DNA of 64,000 nucleotides from Nocardioides baculatus. GTDB lineage: Bacteria > Actinomycetota > Actinomycetes > Propionibacteriales > Nocardioidaceae. The translations under genes and the position numbers were made by a program. The stretch covers positions 62,001 through 126,000 of the forward strand of contig NZ_JAERSG010000004.1 of NCBI RefSeq assembly GCF_016735675.1, read 5' to 3'. Positions 59,280 to 64,000 of the stretch are shown here, piece by piece (the stretch's first letter is position 1; each line of letters begins with the position of its first letter). Under the pieces are notes generated by a model. It ran no database searches. It had not been told where the DNA came from and saw only the letters and a list, made by a program, of their open reading frames with translations.

Positions 59280-59732
59280 GTGACGCTCTACGCCGCCTAC
59301 GGGACCAACCTCGATCCCGCCCGGATGAGCGAGCGCTGTCCCCACTCGATCCTCCAGTCCACGGGCTGGCTGACCGGCTGGCGACTGACGTTCGGTGGCG
59401 AGGAGCACGGCTGGGACGGGGCGCTGTCGACGATCGTCGAGGACCCGTTCGAGCAGGTCTTCGTGGCGGTCTACGACGTCACCCCCGAGGACGAGCGCCA
59501 GCTCGACGGCTGGGAGGCCGCCGACAGCGGCCTCTACCGCAAGACCAAGGTGCGGGTGCAGACCATGACCGGCGAGATGGTCGTGTGGTCCTACGTCCTC
59601 GATGCGTACGAGGGCGGGTTGCCCTCGGCGTCCTACCTCGGCGTGCTCGCCGACGCCGCCGACGCCGCCGGCGCCCCGGAGGACTACGTCCACGCGCTGC
59701 GGCGCCGGGCGTGCCGCTCGACCGGCCTCTGA
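59280..59732 (+). CDS. Gamma-glutamylcyclotransferase-like (GGCT/AIG2) protein
   Basis: A 150-residue GGCT-fold protein. LYAAYGTNLDPARMSERCP is the substrate-binding loop (YGSN-type, here YGTN). DERQLDGWEAADSGLYRKTKVRVQT holds the conserved acidic residue (the Glu of WEAADSGLYRK). WSYVLDAYEGGLPSASYLGVLADAADAAGAP is the family's C-terminal part. It may cyclise gamma-glutamyl amines to 5-oxoproline, but substrate is unproven. The GTG start is supported by TATCCT 7 nt upstream. Confidence 0.86.
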   Translation: MTLYAAYGTNLDPARMSERCPHSILQSTGWLTGWRLTFGGEEHGWDGALSTIVEDPFEQVFVAVYDVTPEDERQLDGWEAADSGLYRKTKVRVQTMTGEMVVWSYVLDAYEGGLPSASYLGVLADAADAAGAPEDYVHALRRRACRSTGL

Positions 59733-59750
59733 CGGAGCGTCCGCTGGCCC

Positions 59751-59763
59751 TAGAGTGCGGCCC
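59751..59763 (+). promoter_or_regulatory. Predicted leaderless -10 of the purine nucleoside phosphorylase gene
   Basis: TAGAGT (59751-59756) is 7 nt before the ATG at 59764. Confidence 0.5.
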
Positions 59764-60579
59764 ATGAGCGAGACGAACCCCTACGACAACGCCCAGGCCG
59801 CCGCCGCGAAGCTCGCCGAGCTGACCGGCGTGGAGCGCCACGACATCGCCCTCGTGCTGGGCTCGGGCTGGCTGCCCGCCGTCGACGCGCTGGGCGAGGC
59901 GACCGCCGAGATCGACACCACCGACCTGCCGGGCTTCAGCGCCGCGGCCGTCGTGGGGCACAGCGGCAAGATCCGCAGCATCCGCTGTGCTGTCGAAGGG
60001 GGAAGCGACAAGAACCTGCTGGTCTTCCTCTCCCGCACCCACTTCTACGAGGGCAAGGGCGTCGCCGCCGTCGTGCACCCGATCCGTACGGCGGCCGCCG
60101 CCGGCTGCTCGGCGATCGTGCTCACCAACGGGTGCGGCGGCCTCAAGGAGGGGTGGCAGCCCGGCCAGCCGGTGCTGATCTCCGACCACATCAACCTGAC
60201 CGGCACCAGCCCGATCGTCGGCGCCAACTTCGTCGACCTCACCGACCTCTACAGCCCGCGCCTGCGCGCGATGTGCAAGGAGGTCGACCCGAGCCTCGAC
60301 GAGGGTGTCTACGTCCAGTTCCCCGGGCCGCACTACGAGACCCCCGCCGAGGTGCGGATGGCCGGCGTCATGGGCGGCCACCTCGTCGGCATGAGCACGA
60401 CGCTCGAGGCGATCGCGGCGCGCGAGGCCGGCATGGAGATCCTCGGCATCAGCCTCGTCACCAACCTCGCCGCCGGCCTGAGCGGCGAGCCGCTCAACCA
60501 CGAGGAGGTCCTCGAGGCGGGCAAGGCCGCGGCCAGCCGGATGGGCGGCCTGCTGAGCCAGGTCGTCAGCAGGGTATGA
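59764..60579 (+). CDS. punA: Purine nucleoside phosphorylase
   Basis: A 271-residue trimeric-type PNP. IALVLGSGWLPAVDALGEATAEIDTTDLPGF is the phosphate-binding GSG region. FLSRTHFYEGKGVAAVVHPIRTAAAAGCSAIVLTNGCGGL has the phosphate-site Arg-His and the TNxxGGL element. ISDHINLTGTSPIVG and YVQFPGPHYETPAEVRM form the purine-binding site, with the Glu of ETPAE. It splits (deoxy)inosine and (deoxy)guanosine with phosphate in purine salvage. The epimerase follows 13 nt later. Confidence 0.95.
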   Translation: MSETNPYDNAQAAAAKLAELTGVERHDIALVLGSGWLPAVDALGEATAEIDTTDLPGFSAAAVVGHSGKIRSIRCAVEGGSDKNLLVFLSRTHFYEGKGVAAVVHPIRTAAAAGCSAIVLTNGCGGLKEGWQPGQPVLISDHINLTGTSPIVGANFVDLTDLYSPRLRAMCKEVDPSLDEGVYVQFPGPHYETPAEVRMAGVMGGHLVGMSTTLEAIAAREAGMEILGISLVTNLAAGLSGEPLNHEEVLEAGKAAASRMGGLLSQVVSRV

Positions 60580-60592
60580 GGGGCACAGCCTG

Positions 60593-61384
60593 ATGCGGGT
60601 CCTCGTCACCGGCGCGGCCGGCAGCCTCGGCCGGGTCATCACGGTCGGCCTGGTCGAGCTGGGCCACGACGTCGTCGGGCTCGACCTGGTGCCGGCGCCC
60701 GAGGGCACGCCGTACGCCTGGCACGAGGCCGACTGCGCCGACGGCGACGCGGTCGAGGCCGTCTTCGCCGCCGAGCGGCTGGACGCGGTCGTGCACCTCG
60801 CCGGCGCCCCAGAGGAGCTGTCGTTGCCGGACGAGCTCACCTCGCACGTCATCACCACCGCCGCCCTGCTCGACGCGATGGTCGCCCACCGGGTGCACCG
60901 CATCGTCTACGCCTCGTCCAACCACGCCGTCGGGAGGACGCCACGCGCCGCCGGCGAGCTCACGGAGCAGGCCCTGCCGCGTCCCGACACGTACTACGGC
61001 GTCGCCAAGGTCGCCGCCGAGGCGCTGCTCCAGCTGTTCTCCGACCGCCACGGCATCGACGCGGTCGCCTGCCGGATCGGCTCGTTCCTGGAGCAGCCGA
61101 CCAGCGTCCGCGGGCTGTCGACGTGGCTGTCCCACGGCGACGGCGTACGCATGGTCGAGGCGGCGCTCTCGGCCCCGGCTCCCGGCTTCGCCGTGCTCTA
61201 CGGCATCAGCGCCAACACACGCGGCTGGTGGGACCTGGAGCCCGGCCGCCGACTGGGCTACGAGCCGCAGGACGACGCCGAGGACTTCGCCGGATCCATC
61301 GAGCCCGGGCCCGACGACGAGGCGGAGGCCGAGTTCCCCGGCGGCCCGTTCGCGATGGCGCGCTTCCACAGGCCGGCGCTCTGA
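60593..61384 (+). CDS. NAD(P)-dependent epimerase/uronate-dehydrogenase-like protein
   Basis: A 263-residue extended SDR. VLVTGAAGSLGRVITVGLVELGHDVVGLDLVP is the TGxxGxxG motif. LDAVVHLAGAPEELSLPDELTSHVITTAALLDAMVAHRVHRIVYASSNHAVG and TYYGVAKVAAEALLQLF contain the catalytic Ser and YxxxK. The short C-terminal domain, GFAVLYGISANTRGWWDLEPGRRLGYEPQDDAEDF, matches uronate-dehydrogenase-like members. Substrate is unproven. GAGGGG lies before the ATG. It is probably cotranscribed with the PNP gene. Confidence 0.87.
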   Translation: MRVLVTGAAGSLGRVITVGLVELGHDVVGLDLVPAPEGTPYAWHEADCADGDAVEAVFAAERLDAVVHLAGAPEELSLPDELTSHVITTAALLDAMVAHRVHRIVYASSNHAVGRTPRAAGELTEQALPRPDTYYGVAKVAAEALLQLFSDRHGIDAVACRIGSFLEQPTSVRGLSTWLSHGDGVRMVEAALSAPAPGFAVLYGISANTRGWWDLEPGRRLGYEPQDDAEDFAGSIEPGPDDEAEAEFPGGPFAMARFHRPAL

Positions 61385-61397
61385 CCTCTGGCCGGTC

Positions 61398-61434
61398 TTG
61401 ACTTGGAGCGCACTCCAAGTCGGAGACTGGTGCG
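61398..61434 (+). promoter_or_regulatory. MerR promoter with 19-bp spacer and palindromic operator
   Basis: TTGACT (61398-61403) and GAGACT (61423-61428) are 19 bp apart, the long spacer typical of MerR-controlled promoters. Between them ACTTGGAG and CTCCAAGT flank CGCA (61401-61420). The GTG at 61435 is 6 nt past the -10, so the mRNA is probably leaderless. Confidence 0.75.
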
Positions 61435-61809
61435 GTGACCAGCCTGAGCATCGCCGAGGCCGCCGAGCAGACCGGCCTCACCGCCCACACCCTCCGCTAC
61501 TACGAGCGCGACGGCCTGATGCTGCGTTCGGTCGAGCGGGCCTCGTCGGGCCACCGGCGCTACACCGACGACGACCTGCGCTGGATCCAGATGGTGACCC
61601 GGCTCCGGGCCACCGGCATGCCGATCCGCGACGTACGCCGTTATGCCGCCCTGGTCCGCGACGGCGACGGCAACGAGGCCGAGCGGCTCGACCTGCTCCT
61701 CGCCCACCGCGAGGTCGTCGAGCAGCAGCTCGCCGAGGTGACCTCCCACCTCCGGGCGATCGACCACAAGATCGCGCTGTACGAGCACAAGGTCGCCCCC
61801 GCTCCCTGA
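61435..61809 (+). CDS. MerR-family transcriptional regulator
   Basis: A 124-residue MerR. LSIAEAAEQTGLTAHTLRYYERDGLMLRSVERASSGHRRYTDDDLRWIQMVTRLRATGMPIRDVRRYAALVRDGD is the winged helix and start of the coiled coil. LLLAHREVVEQQLAEVTSHLRAIDHKIALYEHKV is the dimerisation helix. No Cys metal-binding pattern is present at the C-terminus, so it is not a classical metal sensor; this length fits the AdhR/YhdM-like group that responds to aldehydes or electrophiles. It controls its own promoter and probably the aldo-keto reductase just downstream. Confidence 0.93.
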   Translation: MTSLSIAEAAEQTGLTAHTLRYYERDGLMLRSVERASSGHRRYTDDDLRWIQMVTRLRATGMPIRDVRRYAALVRDGDGNEAERLDLLLAHREVVEQQLAEVTSHLRAIDHKIALYEHKVAPAP

Positions 61810-61816
61810 CCGCCAC

Positions 61817-61854
61817 TTGACTTGGAGCGCGCTCGAAGGAGTTTGGTGGAGGGC
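61817..61854 (+). promoter_or_regulatory. Second MerR-type promoter before the aldo-keto reductase
   Basis: TTGACT (61817-61822) and TTTGGT (61842-61847) are again 19 bp apart. GACTTGGAG and a degraded right arm (CTCGAAGG) give a partial copy of the operator at 61400-61421. The ATG lies 7 nt beyond, with GGAGGG between. Confidence 0.65.
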
Positions 61855-62856
61855 ATGACCACACCAGACATCGGACAGCGCACGCTCGGCACCACCTCCT
61901 CGCTCACCGTCAGCACCCTCGGCCTCGGCTGCATGGGGATGTCGGAGTTCTACGGGACGCCCGACGAGCAGGCCGGCATCGACACGATCCACCGCGCGCT
62001 CGACCTCGGCGTCACCTTCCTCGACACCGCCGACATGTACGGCCCGTTCACCAACGAGCGCCTCGTCGGCAGGGCGATCTCGGACCGGCGCGACGAGGTG
62101 CAGCTCGCCACGAAGTTCGGCAACGAGCGCAATGAGGACGGCTCGTGGGTCGGCATCAACGGTCGTCCTGACTACGTCCGCGCGGCGTGCGACGCCTCGC
62201 TCCAGCGGCTCGGCGTCGACCACATCGACCTCTACTACCAGCACCGTGTCGACAAGACGGTCCCGATCGAGGAGACGGTCGGCGCGATGAAGGAGCTGGT
62301 CGACGCCGGCAAGGTGCGCCACATCGGCCTCTCCGAGGCCTCGGCCGCCAACATCCGCAAGGCGCACGCCGTGCACCCGATCACGGCGCTGCAGACCGAG
62401 TACTCGCTCTTCACCCGTGACCTCGAGGACGAGATCCTGCCGACCCTCCGCGAGCTCGGCATCGGCCTCGTGCCGTACTCCCCCCTCGGGCGCGGCATGC
62501 TGACCGGCGCAGTGACCCGCGAGTCGCTGGAGTCCGACGACTCCCGCGCCACCGGTCGGTTCCCGCGCTTCGACGGGGACGCCCTCGACGCCAACCTCGC
62601 GCTCGTGGACCGGATCACGCAGATCGCCGGCGAGAAGGGCTGCACCCCCGGCCAGCTCGCGCTCGCCTGGGTGCTGGCGCAGGGCGACGACGTCGCGCCG
62701 ATCCCCGGAACCAAGCGGGTGAAGTACCTCGAGGAGAACGTCGGCGCGGCAGCGGTCGAGCTCGGTGCCGACGACCTGGCCGCCCTCGAGCAGGCCGTCC
62801 CGCGCGACGCCGTCGCGGGCGACCGCTACGGCGACATGTCGACGATCGACGCGTGA
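61855..62856 (+). CDS. Aldo/keto reductase
   Basis: A 333-residue NADPH-type aldo/keto reductase. [54 protein letters not shown] contains the catalytic Asp (DTADMYG) and Tyr. [11 protein letters not shown] has the Lys, and [38 protein letters not shown] the active-site His. The C-terminal [21 protein letters not shown] is the cofactor loop. The family reduces aldehydes and ketones to alcohols. The preceding MerR gene and shared operator indicate induction by a reactive carbonyl or electrophile. Confidence 0.94.
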   Translation: MTTPDIGQRTLGTTSSLTVSTLGLGCMGMSEFYGTPDEQAGIDTIHRALDLGVTFLDTADMYGPFTNERLVGRAISDRRDEVQLATKFGNERNEDGSWVGINGRPDYVRAACDASLQRLGVDHIDLYYQHRVDKTVPIEETVGAMKELVDAGKVRHIGLSEASAANIRKAHAVHPITALQTEYSLFTRDLEDEILPTLRELGIGLVPYSPLGRGMLTGAVTRESLESDDSRATGRFPRFDGDALDANLALVDRITQIAGEKGCTPGQLALAWVLAQGDDVAPIPGTKRVKYLEENVGAAAVELGADDLAALEQAVPRDAVAGDRYGDMSTIDA

Positions 62857-62883
62857 GCCTCCACGCCTGATCCTCTGCGGGGG

Positions 62884-64000
62884 CTAGGTCGCGGCGATCC
62901 CGACCTGGCCCTCGCGGAAGGCGTCGACGAAGAGCGCGTGGTCCTCGCGGACGCGGACGGCGTACGCGATCCCCCACTCGCACAGCCACGCGACGAACTC
63001 GTTGCGCCGACCCTCCAGCGACTTCGCGATCGCCGCCTCCACGTCGAAGTCGACGAGGTCCTGCTGGCTGTCCTCGTCCGACGCACAGTGGATCTTCGCG
63101 GTCGCGCGGCCGAGCAGGTCGACGACCGCGCGCATGTCCTCTGGCTCGTTGATCTCGCTCCAGTCGAGGTCGACCTCGTAGGGCGAGATCTCCGAGACGA
63201 CGTAGCCGACGCCGTCGACGCTGGTGTGGCCGAGCAGCGGGTCGGTGTGCACCTGCAGGGCCCGCTGGCTCACGGCCGTGCGGTGGCCCTCGTGCTCGAA
63301 GTAGGCGTCGACCTCGGCGGTGTCGACGAACCGGCTCAGCGCCGGGATGTTGGCCTGCTTCATGCTCAGCACGACGTCGTTGTCGAGCGCCTGGCTGTAG
63401 CCCTCGACCAGCACGTTGTAGGCCGGAAGGCCGGCGCTGCCGATGCCGAAGCCCGACTTCCCGACCACGTCGCGCAGCTCGTAGAAGAGCGCGCGGTCGA
63501 AACGCTTGGACTGCGGGATCGTGTCGAGATAGCCGCGGAAGGCGGCCACGACCTTGGCCCGCTCCTCCTTCTTGAGGCGGCGCGTGGTGGCCTCCTCGGT
63601 AAAGCGCCGTCGCCCGTTTTGCATGTACGTCATGCCGTCGAGGAGGTCGGCACGGCGCATCTGCCGCGCCATGACCAGGGCGGTCAGGACCGGCCCCTCC
63701 GCCGTGTCGAGGGTGATCTCGAAGTCGTCGTCAGAGTCGGAGGCGACGTAGTGGTTGACCTGCGCCAGGTAGGAGCGGGCATAGCGGCCGATCAGCTTGC
63801 GGATCGCGTCCTCCGGCAGCGCCTTCTGCCAGCCGACCAGCGCGAGGCTCGCGGTGAACCGCTGGAGGTCCCACGTGAAGTGGCCGAGGTAGGCCTCGTC
63901 GAAGTCGTTGATGTCGAAGACCAGGCGGCCGTCGGAGTTGAGGTAGGTCCCGAAGTTCTCGACGTGCAGGTCACCGTGGATCCAGATCCGCTCGGAGCCG
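62884..64000 (-). CDS. DUF2252 family protein (N-terminus beyond window)
   Basis: About 372 codons are present and the frame is still open at the right edge, so the N-terminus is missing. The edge reads GSERIWIHGDLHVENFGTYLNSDGRLVFDINDFDEAYLGHFTWDLQRFTASLALVG, which matches the DUF2252 core with GDLHxENFG and DINDFDEA. This pair resembles a kinase-like HGD...D-F-D arrangement. Later segments include GIGSAGLPAYNVLVEGYSQALDNDVVLSMKQANIPALSRF and VNDxxR-like regions. The family's function is not established. It ends 27 bp from the convergent aldo-keto reductase. Confidence 0.9.
   Translation of the reverse strand, partial: GSERIWIHGDLHVENFGTYLNSDGRLVFDINDFDEAYLGHFTWDLQRFTASLALVGWQKALPEDAIRKLIGRYARSYLAQVNHYVASDSDDDFEITLDTAEGPVLTALVMARQMRRADLLDGMTYMQNGRRRFTEEATTRRLKKEERAKVVAAFRGYLDTIPQSKRFDRALFYELRDVVGKSGFGIGSAGLPAYNVLVEGYSQALDNDVVLSMKQANIPALSRFVDTAEVDAYFEHEGHRTAVSQRALQVHTDPLLGHTSVDGVGYVVSEISPYEVDLDWSEINEPEDMRAVVDLLGRATAKIHCASDEDSQQDLVDFDVEAAIAKSLEGRRNEFVAWLCEWGIAYAVRVREDHALFVDAFREGQVGIAAT

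Noticed and set aside
1..64000. CRISPR arrays, tRNA or rRNA genes, insertion sequences and prophage genes
   Set aside because: I looked for regular spacer-repeat patterns, tRNA T-loop-like GTTCGA contexts in gaps, and transposase or integrase motifs, and found none. Gaps between genes are all under about 160 bp.

Overview
The window is 64 kb of very GC-rich, almost fully coding DNA from an actinobacterium, most likely Nocardioides or another member of the Nocardioidaceae. The evidence is codon use, frequent GTG starts, promoters of the form TAnnnT followed by 6-8 nt and then the start codon, a DmdR/IdeR-type iron box, and gene order. The order purE-purK ... PH-domain gene - birA - accD5 - accE - maf - accA3, then nei, lpdA and a purine nucleoside phosphorylase, resembles the corresponding mycobacterial region. 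I see no rRNA, tRNA, CRISPR array, insertion sequence or prophage. No stretch longer than 300 bp lacks a gene; the largest gaps are about 100-160 bp and each is described.

Layout: 1-2.6 kb holds a cut-off membrane gene, a thioesterase/GNAT operon and a divergent LCP cell-wall ligase. 2.6-7.8 kb holds a PadR/DUF1707 pair, then a copper-type cluster (membrane protein, YcnI, fused CopC-CopD, His-rich lipoprotein). 7.8-13.8 kb is mixed metabolism: dienelactone hydrolase, acyl-CoA dehydrogenase, CoA-binding protein, kinase-like protein, Gfo/Idh/MocA oxidoreductase, LhgO and an ArfB-like hydrolase. 13.8-24.8 kb is housekeeping: purE/purK, an orphan winged-helix regulator, adenylate cyclase, PH protein, BirA, acyl-CoA carboxylase beta and epsilon, an AbiEi-like gene bracketed by repeats, a DUF885 peptidase-like protein, Maf, a CDP-alcohol phosphotransferase and a VTT-like protein. 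24.8-28.9 kb is a NatAB-like ABC exporter with its two-component system. 29-38.7 kb holds an acyl-CoA dehydrogenase and a divergent alkaline phosphatase sharing one palindrome, then an iron-box-controlled Fe(III) ABC operon that ends in a fused adenylation-carrier-acyltransferase-3 protein. 38.8-47.9 kb holds AccA3, a TetR/FAD-dehydrogenase pair, AraC, an ECF sigma factor with its membrane partner, and a TetR/epimerase divergon with twin operators. 47.9-64 kb holds pyruvate carboxylase, SDR, NUDIX, SGNH lipoprotein, SpoIID-like protein, Nei, LpdA/Lpd, a GGCT-like protein, PNP, an epimerase, a MerR/aldo-keto reductase pair and a cut-off DUF2252 gene.

How the genes fit together: AccA3, AccD5, AccE and BirA supply a biotin-dependent acyl-CoA carboxylase, while Pyc supplies anaplerosis. 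The ABC-2 exporter is probably governed by the adjoining LuxR-type two-component pair. The iron operon (binding lipoprotein, permease, ATPase) is translationally coupled by 4-nt overlaps or a micro-ORF to the A-PCP-AT3 fusion. That coupling makes the fusion the best candidate in the window for an undescribed function: an iron-responsive, single-polypeptide counterpart of DltA/DltC/DltB-style activation, carrying and membrane transfer of an acyl or aminoacyl group.

Two genome-style features stand out. At least 19 genes have a TAnnnT hexamer 6-8 nt before the start codon, as expected for leaderless mRNAs, and this pattern settles several start codons. A roughly 48-bp palindromic REP-like element occurs three times, each at the 3' end of a gene.
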